DNA of 64,000 nucleotides. Origin: Blastocatellia bacterium (GTDB taxonomy: Bacteria > Acidobacteriota > Blastocatellia > HR10 > J050). The notes under the pieces are model-generated. The model was given only the letters and a program-made list of their open reading frames with translations, searched no databases and was not told where the DNA came from. The DNA lies in assembly GCA_026985075.1 (NCBI GenBank), contig JALSQX010000001.1, positions 34,025 to 98,024 on the forward strand. Direction: 5' to 3'. Of this stretch, positions 30,185-40,278 are shown in pieces. Positions within the stretch are counted from its first letter, which is position 1; every line of letters begins with the position of its first letter. A program made the translations under genes and the position numbers.

Positions 30185-31147
30185 ATGAACGTCGCTGTCA
30201 TTGGTGTAGGCCAGATGGGGTGGCACCACGCCCGCGTGTACGCGGCTCTGGACGAGGTTCGGCTGGTCGGCGTTTGCGATATCGATCGCGCCCGTGCCGA
30301 CGCGGTGGCCGCCGAGTATCACACCGCGGCATATTACGATCATCGTCAACTCTTGGATCGAGTGGACGCCGTCAGCGTGGCCGTTCCCACCGAGAGCCAT
30401 GCTCGTATCGGTTACGAATTCTTGCAGCGAGGCATTTCCGTATTGATGGAGAAACCCATCAGTCGAACGCTCGATGAAGCCGATGCGCTCATTGCCGCGG
30501 CCGAGCAGTCGGGCGCCATCCTGCAGATCGGTCATTTGGAACGGTTCAATCCCGCCGTTCAGGCCGTCCAGGGGATCATCACACAACCGCGCTTCTTCGA
30601 AGCCCATCGACTGGGCGTGTTCAGTCCGCGAAGCCTGGACATCGATGCCGTCATGGATTTGATGATTCATGATCTGGACGTCATCCTCTCGCTCCTCGAT
30701 ACTGAAGCCGTCCATATCAGCGCCGTGGGCATCCCCGTTCTCTCGTCGCGCGTCGATATCGCCAACGCCCGGATCGAGTTCGCCGACGGTTGCGTAGCCA
30801 ATCTCACGGCCAGTCGCATCTCGCAGGAGAGGGTGCGCAAGCTGCGATTCTTCCAGCCGCACGATTACGTCTCGCTCGATTACACGCGACAGGAGGTGGA
30901 AATTTTCAGCCTCGTCCCTTCAGCTTCTTCCACCACGCGCCCTGAAATCTCCCGACGATTGCTCCCCGTTGAGAAACGCGAGCCGCTGCGCGCTCAGATC
31001 GAATCGTTCCTTCGCTGCGTGCGAGAACGAATCCCCCCTCGCGTTGATGGTCGGCAAGGGCGGCGCGCCCTCGCCCTGGCCCTTCGAGTGATGGAGAAAA
31101 TCCGCGAACACGCCGAGCGCGTGGGCATGGAATTGCGGTTCTCATGA
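30185..31147 (+). CDS. Gfo/Idh/MocA family oxidoreductase
   Basis: MNVAVIGVGQMGWHHARVYAALDEVRLVGVCD; EKPISRTLDEADALI; QIGHLERFNP. Confidence 0.9.
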   Translation: MNVAVIGVGQMGWHHARVYAALDEVRLVGVCDIDRARADAVAAEYHTAAYYDHRQLLDRVDAVSVAVPTESHARIGYEFLQRGISVLMEKPISRTLDEADALIAAAEQSGAILQIGHLERFNPAVQAVQGIITQPRFFEAHRLGVFSPRSLDIDAVMDLMIHDLDVILSLLDTEAVHISAVGIPVLSSRVDIANARIEFADGCVANLTASRISQERVRKLRFFQPHDYVSLDYTRQEVEIFSLVPSASSTTRPEISRRLLPVEKREPLRAQIESFLRCVRERIPPRVDGRQGRRALALALRVMEKIREHAERVGMELRFS

Positions 31148-32271
31148 AAGATCCATTGGCGCGAATTGATGGGCTCCTCTCTCGAGCCATCGCCAAGGGC
31201 TATTTCCCCAGTGCCGGTTACTTGCTGGCCGTAGGAGGCCGGATTATAATCAGTAAAGCACTGGGAGATGCTGTGATCGTGCCTGAGCGCATACCGGCGA
31301 CCACGGACACTATATATGACATCGCCTCACTCACCAAACCATTGGTGACCACCACGCTCGTTCTTCGCGCCAGGGAGCGGAAGTGGCTGGCGCTTGATGA
31401 TTCCATCGCGCGCTTTCTCCCCGAATGCGATCGGGCTGATAAGCGCTCGATCACCATCCGGCATTGTCTCACGCACACGGCCGGTTTCCCCTCCTGGCGG
31501 CCCATCTACGCCGAGATCTCAGATCGAGATCGACTGGCCGCCTACCTCGGCGATCTTCCATTGGCGTATGCGCCGGGGACCAAAGTCGTTTACAGCGATT
31601 TGGGATTCATCGCGCTGGGCGCGGTGTTGGAGCGCGTCTATGAAATGTCGTTCGATGAGCTGGCGCGTCGAGAGATTTTTGATCCTTTGGGATTGAAGCG
31701 CACAGCATATAATCCGCCGCCCGCCCTTCGACCAGAGATCGCCGGGTCGGAGACGACTATGGACCGCGAGCGCGCGCTGGTGCAAGAATTGGGATATCGG
31801 GTAGAAAACAATGAGACGCTGCGCGCCATTCTCCAGGAGCGCCCGTTCATCTGGGGGGAGGTCCAAGATGGCAACGCTTATTTTCTGGGCGGCGCCGCCG
31901 GGCATGGTGGCTTGTTCTCCACGTTGGCCGAGACACATCGGATGGCCGAGCAGTATCTGCCTCACTCCCAATTGCTCAGGCCGGAGAGTCGGGCGTTAGC
32001 CTCGCGAAACGCCACGAGGGGTCTCGGTCGCGATCGCTCACTCGGCTGGATGTTGGCCAGCACGAGAGGATGTGCCGCCGGTCGGGCGTTGCCGCCGAAT
32101 GCGTTCGGTCATACAGGATTCACCGGCACCAGTCTATGGATCGATCCCGACCGTCAGCGCGTGTACATCCTATTCACCAATCGCGGGCATCCAACACGGG
32201 TGGCTTTCAATATGAACAAGCTGCGACAGCGCTTTCATCTTTATGCGGCGCGAGCGTTGGATCGAATGTAG
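31144..32271 (+). CDS. serine hydrolase, beta-lactamase (class C) family
   Basis: YDIASLTKPLVTT (SxxK), YSDLGFIALG, GHTGFTGTSLWIDP. Confidence 0.9.
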   Translation: MKDPLARIDGLLSRAIAKGYFPSAGYLLAVGGRIIISKALGDAVIVPERIPATTDTIYDIASLTKPLVTTTLVLRARERKWLALDDSIARFLPECDRADKRSITIRHCLTHTAGFPSWRPIYAEISDRDRLAAYLGDLPLAYAPGTKVVYSDLGFIALGAVLERVYEMSFDELARREIFDPLGLKRTAYNPPPALRPEIAGSETTMDRERALVQELGYRVENNETLRAILQERPFIWGEVQDGNAYFLGGAAGHGGLFSTLAETHRMAEQYLPHSQLLRPESRALASRNATRGLGRDRSLGWMLASTRGCAAGRALPPNAFGHTGFTGTSLWIDPDRQRVYILFTNRGHPTRVAFNMNKLRQRFHLYAARALDRM

Positions 32272-32274
32272 AGT

Positions 32275-33306
32275 ATGCTCGAGAAGACCTTATTCGCCAG
32301 TTTCTATACGCTGGAGCGGAGTCGCTACCGATCGCCGCTCTTTGCCACTGGCGTCTCGCTCTCGCTCCTCATACACGTCATGATGTTGATCTTTCTGCGC
32401 TCGCTCAGCATCGGCTTCGGCGAAGAAGAGGCGGCCGCTTATCTCCCCGGTGGAGGAAGATCGATCGGCGAGATCGTGGAGGTCTCCAGTCGCCCACTGA
32501 TCATGCCACCGCCGGAAGTCATCGATCGGTGGTTGCAACAACTCTCGTCAGTTGAGCCGAAGCAACCAAAGTATCTCGCCGAACGAAGCTCCATCGCCCG
32601 TCGTTCCGCTCGTCTCCGATCGAATGATCGCTCCCGGCGCCCAGCGGGCGGTGGTGAAGGAGGTGAGCCGGGTGGAGGCTCTGGCGCCGACGCCCAAGCC
32701 GCGAAGGAAATGACCCAAACAGAGACCGCCCAAGAAGAGACATCGCCCGCTGATCAGTCAGAGTCCGCTCAGGAATCACTTCCCGTCATCGAATCGACCG
32801 AGCGTTTGCCTACGGTGGCGTCTCAGCAGGAGCCCGCCGCCACCGGCCAGTCCCGTAAGTCGAAGGAGCCCAATCTGCCCCCGGTAGGTGAAGGACCAGA
32901 TGTGGCCGCCTTGCGGGAGACGGAACCACCTTCGGCGGCGGTCAGCGACCAAGAGTCGATCATTCATCCTCGTGGTCCCATCTCCGTCAATGCCAAAGGG
33001 GTTGGGCCGGTGGGTGCTTATCTGGCATATCTGGAGCGAACGATTTACCGGTACTGGCAGATTCCTCCCGAGGCGAACCTGTTGACGCAATCGGTATCGC
33101 TGACCATCGAGTTCGAAATCGCCAAGGATGGACGCCTCCTCTCCCTCCGTCTCTACAACTCGACTGGCATGCGAGCTCTGGATCGAGCCGCTATGCGAGC
33201 CATCCAGATGGCAGCGCCGTTTCGCCCGCTACCGGACGTTTTTCCGGGTCCGAGCCAATTATTCACTGATACGTTCATCTACCACCCGCCTCCCTCGTCG
33301 AGTTGA
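32275..33306 (+). CDS. TonB family protein
   Basis: N-terminal TM, low-complexity linker, C-terminal TonB-like YRYWQIPPEANLLTQSVSLTIEFEIAKDGRLLS. Confidence 0.82.
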   Translation: MLEKTLFASFYTLERSRYRSPLFATGVSLSLLIHVMMLIFLRSLSIGFGEEEAAAYLPGGGRSIGEIVEVSSRPLIMPPPEVIDRWLQQLSSVEPKQPKYLAERSSIARRSARLRSNDRSRRPAGGGEGGEPGGGSGADAQAAKEMTQTETAQEETSPADQSESAQESLPVIESTERLPTVASQQEPAATGQSRKSKEPNLPPVGEGPDVAALRETEPPSAAVSDQESIIHPRGPISVNAKGVGPVGAYLAYLERTIYRYWQIPPEANLLTQSVSLTIEFEIAKDGRLLSLRLYNSTGMRALDRAAMRAIQMAAPFRPLPDVFPGPSQLFTDTFIYHPPPSSS

Positions 33307-33312
33307 GCGTCT

Positions 33313-35610
33313 ATGAAGCGAGTCATCGTGGTCTTGTTCGTTCTGTCTGCGCTGAGCCAAGGGCTCATTGCCTGGAGTCGGCCCAAAGCGGCCGGTCGGA
33401 GAATCGACTCGTTCGACGCGCTGAGCCAGCAGCGGAAATCGCGACCTCGGCGGGTGAAGCCCAGGCCCACACCGCCCGTCAAGCCGCTCTCTCCGCCCGA
33501 GCCATTCGGTCCCGCTGGCCCTTTCATCCGCGTGGCCTTGGCCATGGACGTTCCATCGGCGGCGATCACCTGTGATGGGGATATCGGGCGCCTCGACGAG
33601 GAGGGCCAGAAGCCCACGCGGTTGGCCAAGGCGGAGATTCATCTGGAACCTGCACCCTCGCCTGAAGGGCCGACTCGCGTCTATCGCATTCGCGTCGCCG
33701 TTGTGCGAGATCCGGGACACGCCGAGTGGTTGAAGCAACGGCTGCAAGCGCAATTCCGGCAGCCGGTCATTCTCAAACTGAGCGACGATGGGAAAGATCG
33801 CCTCCTGTACATCGGCGAATTCCACAGCGAACGAGACGCCTTTCCGCTGGCTCGCCGATTGAAATGGGCTGGTTATCGCGACATCACGTTGGTCGATGAG
33901 ATGGCGCCACCGAAACCGATTCTGGTGGCGCGAGACGCATCGGGTGCCGTGCTCTTCCAAGCTCCTCGGCAGCTCGTGTTGGCGCCCATGGATGAGCGAC
34001 GCGCCCCGTTGAGTTTCAATGGGCGAACCTATCGCGGACGGTTCGTAATACGCTTGAATCAACATGGTCGTCTGCTCGTCATGAACGAATTACCTCTGGA
34101 AGAGTACCTGTGGAGCGTCGTTCCTCATGCATTGAATCCGACGGCCTTTCCGGCGCTGGAAGCGCTCAAAGCTCAGGCAGTGGCGGCGCGCACATACGCC
34201 GTGTGGAAGAAGCTGAACGCCATGGATGTGGACGGCTACGATGTCGTCGCCCGGTCGCCGTTTCAAACTTATATGGGGATGGAGGTCGAGCATCCGCTCG
34301 GCACGCGCGCCGTCAACGAGACGCGGGGGCTCATCGTCACTTATGATGGCGAGCCCATCGAGGCGGTCTATACGGCCACCTGCGGTGGCCGAACGGAGGA
34401 TGCCCAGGCTGTATTCGGTCGAGCACGTCCTTACCTGCGCAGTGTGCCGTGCACACCGGAACGCCAGTGGCTGGAGGCGCACACCATGGTCACTGAGCGA
34501 CCGGTCGTTCCCGAACGGGGAATGGCGTTGCTCCAGCTCGTAGGATTGACGTTACCCGAAAACATCACTGTCGACTTCCTCGATGCGCCGGCGATGGCCG
34601 ATGAGGTCGCGTCGTGGTTGGCGGCGGTGGCCCGGTTCATGGGGCGGTCGGCTGAAGCCTTCGACGAATCCTCTGATCGCCTCGTTCAATTGAGTGGATT
34701 GGCGCAAGCGATCATCGAGAGATTCTATCCCCCGGACTATCTGGACGCTCTGTTCACGCCCGCCGATGTGACGTATCTCCTGGACTATGCCGATGGAACG
34801 ATCGCCTCGCCCTCGGCGCGCGCGGCGCTGGCCGCGCTCATCGACGATGGAGTCTTACCACCCTCATTATTGCGGCCATCGCGTGTGTCCGATCGCCTTT
34901 CGCGCGGTCAGGTATTGCGCGCGCTGGCCCGGCTCGTGGAGCGTCGCGGTCGAGTGCCCATCGAGACGGGGCGCGTGCGGTTGTTTCGCACTCATCAGTT
35001 GATCATCGAATCGGAGCAAGGCGAGGCGCGCGCCTATTCGGTGAGCGCATCGGCGTTCTTGTTCAAGCGACTGGGTTCAGAGTGCGTGCCGGTGAATCGG
35101 TTGATCATCGTGGGTGGCGAACGTGTATGGTTTCACCGCCATGCCGCCGGGGAGATCGATTATCTCGAGTTGGAGCCGAATCCTCAGGGGGCGGCGCGCG
35201 ATCGCTATTCGCCCGTCTCTCGCTGGAACGTTCGGCGCACGCCTGCGGAACTTCGAGAGCGGCTGGGCCAGCAGGGCATCGATGTGGGCGAGGTGATCGA
35301 CGTGAACGTGCTCCGGCGAGACGCCGCTCAGCGCGTGACCCGGTTGGAGATCGTCGGATCCCAGGGTCGCGAGACGTTGTCACGATCTCAAATTCGTACC
35401 GCCTTGGGGGTTCACGAGACATTGTTCGTCGTCGATCGTCGGTACGATCCTCAAGGTCACATCGCCGCGTTCATCTTCATCGGTCGTGGATGGGGTCACG
35501 GCGTCGGGCTCTGTCAAATGGGCGCCTATGGATTGGCACTGGAGGGAGTGTCTTTCGGCGACATTTTGAAGACCTATTATACTGGCGTGAAGGTCACGCG
35601 GATCTACTGA
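33313..35610 (+). CDS. SpoIID/LytB domain protein with SPOR-like domain and long internal insertion
   Basis: LPLEEYLWSVVPHALNPTAFPALEALKAQAVAARTYAVWKK; YTATCGGRTEDA; GRGWGHGVGLCQMGAYGLALEG. Confidence 0.88.
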   Translation: MKRVIVVLFVLSALSQGLIAWSRPKAAGRRIDSFDALSQQRKSRPRRVKPRPTPPVKPLSPPEPFGPAGPFIRVALAMDVPSAAITCDGDIGRLDEEGQKPTRLAKAEIHLEPAPSPEGPTRVYRIRVAVVRDPGHAEWLKQRLQAQFRQPVILKLSDDGKDRLLYIGEFHSERDAFPLARRLKWAGYRDITLVDEMAPPKPILVARDASGAVLFQAPRQLVLAPMDERRAPLSFNGRTYRGRFVIRLNQHGRLLVMNELPLEEYLWSVVPHALNPTAFPALEALKAQAVAARTYAVWKKLNAMDVDGYDVVARSPFQTYMGMEVEHPLGTRAVNETRGLIVTYDGEPIEAVYTATCGGRTEDAQAVFGRARPYLRSVPCTPERQWLEAHTMVTERPVVPERGMALLQLVGLTLPENITVDFLDAPAMADEVASWLAAVARFMGRSAEAFDESSDRLVQLSGLAQAIIERFYPPDYLDALFTPADVTYLLDYADGTIASPSARAALAALIDDGVLPPSLLRPSRVSDRLSRGQVLRALARLVERRGRVPIETGRVRLFRTHQLIIESEQGEARAYSVSASAFLFKRLGSECVPVNRLIIVGGERVWFHRHAAGEIDYLELEPNPQGAARDRYSPVSRWNVRRTPAELRERLGQQGIDVGEVIDVNVLRRDAAQRVTRLEIVGSQGRETLSRSQIRTALGVHETLFVVDRRYDPQGHIAAFIFIGRGWGHGVGLCQMGAYGLALEGVSFGDILKTYYTGVKVTRIY

Positions 35611-35763
35611 GCGGGATTCGCATCGATCGAGGAGAGCGGGAGTGGCAGCGTGGTTCTGTCGGAGCCTCGCCGTTCTCATTGCCGATACCGGCTGGATTCT
35701 TCGAGGCGCTGAACAGAGCGTTTCCACACCATACCGGAGGAATCGTCGCTGGTGAATGAGACA

Positions 35764-35850
35764 ATGACGCGAAAGCAGCAGCTTGGGCTTCTCATCCTGT
35801 TGGCGGCGCTCATCGTCTATGCGGTCTATCGTTGGGTGAACCTGCCGTGA
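35764..35850 (+). CDS. 28-aa single-TM small protein, 1-nt overlap with miaA
   Basis: MTRKQQLGLLILLAALIVYAVYRWVNLP; TGATG stop/start junction. Confidence 0.55.
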   Translation: MTRKQQLGLLILLAALIVYAVYRWVNLP

Positions 35851-36806
35851 TGGAATCCTCTCACTCCAGCCATCGCCCGATCATCGCCGTCGTCGGGCCG
35901 ACGGCCTCGGGAAAGAGCGAATTGGGTATTGCCATCGCCGTTCACTTCGATGGCGAGATCATCAATTGCGATTCCGTGCAGGTTTATCGTCGGTTAATCA
36001 TCGGCACGGCGAAAGTGCCTCCTGATGAGCGACGGGGCATTCCTCATCATTTGATCGACATTGTGGAACCGACCGAGCATTTCACTGCCGGCGATTACGC
36101 CCGATTGGCCGGTCAGACCATTCAACACGTCGAAGCGCGCGGGAAGCTCCCCATTCTGGTCGGGGGAACTGGATTCTATTTGCGCGCGCTACGGGTGCCA
36201 CTGTTCGATTCGCCACCTACAGATCTCACCTTGCGACGGCGCCTCCATCGGCTGTTCGAGCGACGCGGCGCGGAGCACCTTCATCGAGTATTAGCGCGCG
36301 TCGATCCGGCGTCGGCAGAGCGCATTGCTCCTCGTGATTGGTCGCGGACGATGCGGGCGTTGGAATTCTATTTCCAGACCGGCGAACCCATCTCGCGGCA
36401 TCTCGGGCGCCGGCCGGCGCCGCCCCCATTTGCTGCTCGATTGCGATTGATCGCGCTGCATCCGCCACGAGACATCCTCTATCAACGGATCAACGAGCGC
36501 ACCGAGCGCATGTTTGCTGAGGGATGGGTTGATGAAGTTCGCCAGTTGTTAGAGAGTGGCGTTCCTCCGACGGCCAAGGCGCTGGGAGCGCATGGCTATC
36601 GCCGCATCGTGCAATACCTGCAAGGAGAGATCTCTCTGGAGCGCGCCATCGAATTGACGAAGCGGGATGTGCGCCGTTATGCTAAGCGGCAACTGACCTG
36701 GTTTCGGCGGGAACCTCGGGTTACCTGGTTTGAAGGTTTCGGCGATGATCCGCAGGTACAAGCGCGCGTCATCGAATTCCTCGATCGCATGATGCGCGGC
36801 CGGTGA
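35850..36806 (+). CDS. miaA: tRNA dimethylallyltransferase
   Basis: IIAVVGPTASGKSELGIAIA; CDSVQVYRRLIIGTAK; GGTGFYLRAL. Confidence 0.95.
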   Translation: MESSHSSHRPIIAVVGPTASGKSELGIAIAVHFDGEIINCDSVQVYRRLIIGTAKVPPDERRGIPHHLIDIVEPTEHFTAGDYARLAGQTIQHVEARGKLPILVGGTGFYLRALRVPLFDSPPTDLTLRRRLHRLFERRGAEHLHRVLARVDPASAERIAPRDWSRTMRALEFYFQTGEPISRHLGRRPAPPPFAARLRLIALHPPRDILYQRINERTERMFAEGWVDEVRQLLESGVPPTAKALGAHGYRRIVQYLQGEISLERAIELTKRDVRRYAKRQLTWFRREPRVTWFEGFGDDPQVQARVIEFLDRMMRGR

Positions 36807-36881
36807 GCTGAGCGTTCCAACGCTGTGGTCGGATGCACCCCTCGTTGACCAGAAGCGCATCAATTCGCGGAAAATAGCCAA

Positions 36882-36996
36882 GAGCGTAACGATCCCCGGA
36901 GGCGAGCTCCGGGACCTTGAGAAATTGGAGGCACAGCAGCCTGACCAGCTGGCGAACGTCAAGGGACCCCGGAGACGAGCTCCGAGGCTTGATGGA
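36882..36996 (+). repeat. two dispersed imperfect-palindrome elements
   Basis: gagcgtaacgatccccggaggcgagctccgggacctt and aagggaccccggagacgagctccgaggctt. Confidence 0.75.
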
Positions 36997-37213
36997 GACG
37001 CATCATGGTTGTAGCTCGTTGGGACGAAGAGCCATCACTCTGGGAGGCCTGTGGGCAGCGGGGGACGTCACAGTCCTAGTCAGGAAGGGAAGCTGTGGAA
37101 GCCCCTCGGCTGGACAATGAGGTCCTGGCTGGTAGAGAGAGCAAGATCTTCTCAGAGGCCCTGCTGCTCGTCAGTGGGGGGATGTCCTATGAGAGAAGAG
37201 CATGATGATCTCC

Positions 37214-37400
37214 GGAAGCGAACGTCGGAGTATTGGAGAGTGCGTCGAACGCTTGTTGGGAGCCGAAAGCGTCGGAGATCTGCAAAGATGGGTTCCGGTA
37301 CCAGGAAGCTCATGAGGGCCTTCTGGAAGGGCTTAGTCGAAAGCGTCGGAGATCTACAAAGGCGGGTTCCAGAGGATTCAGAAGAAGGGCACGCATCGGT
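37214..37400 (+). repeat. 74-bp-spaced direct repeats CGAAAGCGTCGGAGATCT(G/A)CAAAG..GGGTTCC
   Basis: copies at 37264 and 37338, weaker copy near 37214. Confidence 0.7.
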
Positions 37401-37448
37401 CATCCGGTACGAAACACCAGAGACGGGGTTCGGAGCATGAGATGTAAC

Positions 37449-37521
37449 ACCGTCCGGCTTGACGGTAGAGAAGGAGCGTACTCCTTTGTGAAAGCGCATT
37501 TCGCGCAAATTCATTAATGAA
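37449..37521 (+). repeat. run of three hairpins plus TTCATTAATGAA palindrome
   Basis: ACCGTC-cggctt-GACGGT; AAGGAG-cgta-CTCCTT; GCGC-atttc-GCGC; 37510-37521 palindrome. Confidence 0.6.
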
Positions 37522-37782
37522 CAGATGCTCCCATTTAAGACACACGTCTGTTCCAACCCGCCGAGGCTGTTCTCTCTCTCACGGATGGCGAGCGTCGGCC
37601 CAACTGACCTGCTCACCTGTTGGCTGGCTGACCTACTGACCCGCCAGCGCGATTCTCCCTCTCGCCGATAATGAACATCAACCTCGCCCATCTACCCATC
37701 TTCATATTCTGCTCTTGGGACTGGTGGTTTTCTATTCGTGATTCTCTCGCGCCCGAGTTATTATGCTTGAAATCGGAGGAGC

Positions 37783-37811
37783 ATGATGGTAGCTTAATCT
37801 GCTACTATCAT
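37783..37811 (+). promoter_or_regulatory. 11-bp inverted repeat just upstream of hfq
   Basis: ATGATGGTAGC-ttaatct-GCTACTATCAT. Confidence 0.65.
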
Positions 37812-37827
37812 ACGGTGAGGCCAGGTC

Positions 37828-38169
37828 ATGTCTACGAATAAAGAAACAATAAATCTCGAGTCGGCCAAGGGGGGCAGCGGCGTGGAGATATCGACCCAGC
37901 AAAGCGTGCAGGATTCGTTCCTCAATCACATTCGACGCGAGCATGTGACAGTGACGTTGTACCTGATGAACGGGATCAAACTCATCGGGCGCATCAAGAG
38001 CTTCGACAAATTCTGCGTGTTATTGGATGCCGGCCAGCAGGATATGCTCATCTTCAAGCATGCCATTTCGACGGTCTCCGTCCCGCGCTCTTCCATCGAA
38101 GCGCGCAAGTCAGAGGCCATCGCTGCTTCCAGGGAAAAGGCCAAAGCCAATCAGGCCAAGAAAGAATGA
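37828..38169 (+). CDS. hfq: RNA chaperone Hfq
   Basis: [56 protein letters not shown]. Confidence 0.95.
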   Translation: MSTNKETINLESAKGGSGVEISTQQSVQDSFLNHIRREHVTVTLYLMNGIKLIGRIKSFDKFCVLLDAGQQDMLIFKHAISTVSVPRSSIEARKSEAIAASREKAKANQAKKE

Positions 38170-38843
38170 CGGTGCCGGTCGCCACTCAAGCGGGATGCTT
38201 CATCACCTTCGAGGGCCTCGATGGATCTGGGAAGACCACGGTTTTGAGCTTCATTGAGCAACGTTTGCGCCAGCGCCGCATTCCCATCCTGGTGACGCGG
38301 GAGCCCGGGGGGACGAGGATTGGCGACGAAATTCGTCAGATCCTTTTGAAGACGAGTCATCGCGGCATGGTGGCGAAGACCGAGCTTCTGCTCTATGCTG
38401 CCGATCGCGCCCAGCACGTTCAAGAGCGTATTCTGCCAGCATTGCGCCAGGGGCGCGTCGTGCTGTGCGATCGTTACATCGATGCCACACTGGCGTATCA
38501 GGGGTATGGACGAGGATTCGATCTGGACTGGATCGAGCGGTTGATGGAATTCGCTACCGATGGGCTCAAGCCGGATCTCACCATCGTCCTCGATCTGGAC
38601 GTGGCTGAGGCTCAAGCGCGGCTTCGCCGACGCAATGCGGGCATCAGTGGAACGGGTCACGATCGGTTGGATGCCGAGACGGTGGAGTTTCACGAGCGCG
38701 TTCGACGAGGCTATCTGGCGCTGGCTCAGCGAGAGCCGCAGCGCATCAAGGTCATTTCAGCAGCAGGAACGGTAGAGGAGACCTGCCAAGCGGCGCTGGA
38801 GCTGGTGGAGACGCTCCTGCGCCGGCGAGAGCACAGCGTCTGA
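38166..38843 (+). CDS. tmk: thymidylate kinase
   Basis: [55 protein letters not shown]. Confidence 0.95.
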   Translation: MTVPVATQAGCFITFEGLDGSGKTTVLSFIEQRLRQRRIPILVTREPGGTRIGDEIRQILLKTSHRGMVAKTELLLYAADRAQHVQERILPALRQGRVVLCDRYIDATLAYQGYGRGFDLDWIERLMEFATDGLKPDLTIVLDLDVAEAQARLRRRNAGISGTGHDRLDAETVEFHERVRRGYLALAQREPQRIKVISAAGTVEETCQAALELVETLLRRREHSV

Positions 38844-38891
38844 ATTCGCTTCTCCTCACTGCCTGATTGCGCTCCATCTCTAGTGAGAGAT

Positions 38892-39923
38892 ATGTCTTGG
38901 GAGATGCTCATCGGCAATCATCGCGTGAAAGCAACGCTCCAAGCGGCATTACGCGATGATCGCTTGGCACATGCGCTCATCTTCTCGGGACCTGACGGCG
39001 TGGGCAAACGTCAATTCGCGCTCGCCTTGGCCAAAGCGGTGAACTGCATGGAGCGCGGAGTCGATAGTTGCGATCGGTGCCCGGCCTGCCGGAAGATCGA
39101 CGAGGGCGCGCACATGGATGTGATACTCGTCGAGCCCGAAGGAACGTTCATTAAAATCGATCAAGTGCGACAACTCGTCCAGGAAGCCTATTATCGACCG
39201 TTCGAAGCGCAGCGGCGCGTGTTCATTCTCGATCCCGCCGACGCTATGAATGAATCGGCGGCCAACGCTCTGCTCAAGGTGCTGGAAGAACCACCGGCTA
39301 CATCGCTCATCATTCTGCTGACCAGTCGATTACACGCGCTGTTACCAACGATCCGATCGCGCTGTCAGGTCCACACATTCACACCATTAACGATCGAAGA
39401 AGTGGAGTGTTTTCTGCGCGAGCGCTACCAGCGTCCAGAGGATCAGACGCGACTGCTCGCTCGCCTCTCCGGTGGCCGGATCGGTCGTGCCTTAGAGATC
39501 GATCTATCGGTGTATCGGACGTGGCGAAAGGAAGCACTCGAACTGCTCAAGCTGCTGGCCACCGGTGATGATCGAGCGCGGTTGATCAAAGCTGCCGAGT
39601 ATCTGGGGCGGAAACTGAGTCGCGAAGAGTTCGAAGATCGACTCTCCGTATTGAACGTTCTCCTCCGCGATATACTCTACCTGACTGTAGAGGGCGATGA
39701 AGCCGACATCATCAATGTTGACATCGCCCCCACGCTCCGTCGTCTGGCCGCGGCCTGGCCGCTGGAGAGGATCGCATCGTTGAGCGCGCATTTGGAGACC
39801 TTGCGGCGCAACCTCCAACAAAACGTTCATCGTCAAATCGCACTGGAGGAAATTTTCCTGTTGATGGCGAGTGGTGAGACCCGCCCCTCCACTGAGGCCA
39901 AGAAACGGCTCCTTCGAAAATAG
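38892..39923 (+). CDS. holB: DNA polymerase III delta' subunit
   Basis: HALIFSGPDGVGKRQFALALAKAVNC; zinc cysteines; NALLKVLEEPP. Confidence 0.9.
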   Translation: MSWEMLIGNHRVKATLQAALRDDRLAHALIFSGPDGVGKRQFALALAKAVNCMERGVDSCDRCPACRKIDEGAHMDVILVEPEGTFIKIDQVRQLVQEAYYRPFEAQRRVFILDPADAMNESAANALLKVLEEPPATSLIILLTSRLHALLPTIRSRCQVHTFTPLTIEEVECFLRERYQRPEDQTRLLARLSGGRIGRALEIDLSVYRTWRKEALELLKLLATGDDRARLIKAAEYLGRKLSREEFEDRLSVLNVLLRDILYLTVEGDEADIINVDIAPTLRRLAAAWPLERIASLSAHLETLRRNLQQNVHRQIALEEIFLLMASGETRPSTEAKKRLLRK

Positions 39924-40278
39924 GTGGCGCAAGATGGTATCTTGCCCGACTTCCCCCAACGCGTCCCTTTTCATCCTTAACAGTGTGGCCCTGGAGCCAG
40001 GGGAGCCCTCGTCGATAAGAAGTGGTGCGGGGTGACATCTTGCGTTCTCTCACGCTCATCATTCCGTCGTGGACGCCTGTGCCCATGAGCGATCCCTTCG
40101 AACAGCAGTCCATCGTGAGATGATGTCTCGCGATGAACGCGGCCTATCGAAGGACGAATCTTCGCTGAGATGAGAGGGCACGACGTTCAAGCGATGAAGC
40201 CAAGAGCAATTGACGGCGAGCTGCACCTTGGAAAGCCAGCGACTCTGCAGAGCTTGCTCAACCCTCGTTTCTCTCGGC

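Noticed and set aside
37051-37691. ORFs 37051-37440 (+) and 37152-37691 (-) as a possible relic transposase
   Set aside because: No catalytic motif or terminal inverted repeats recognised; overlaps direct repeats and hairpins
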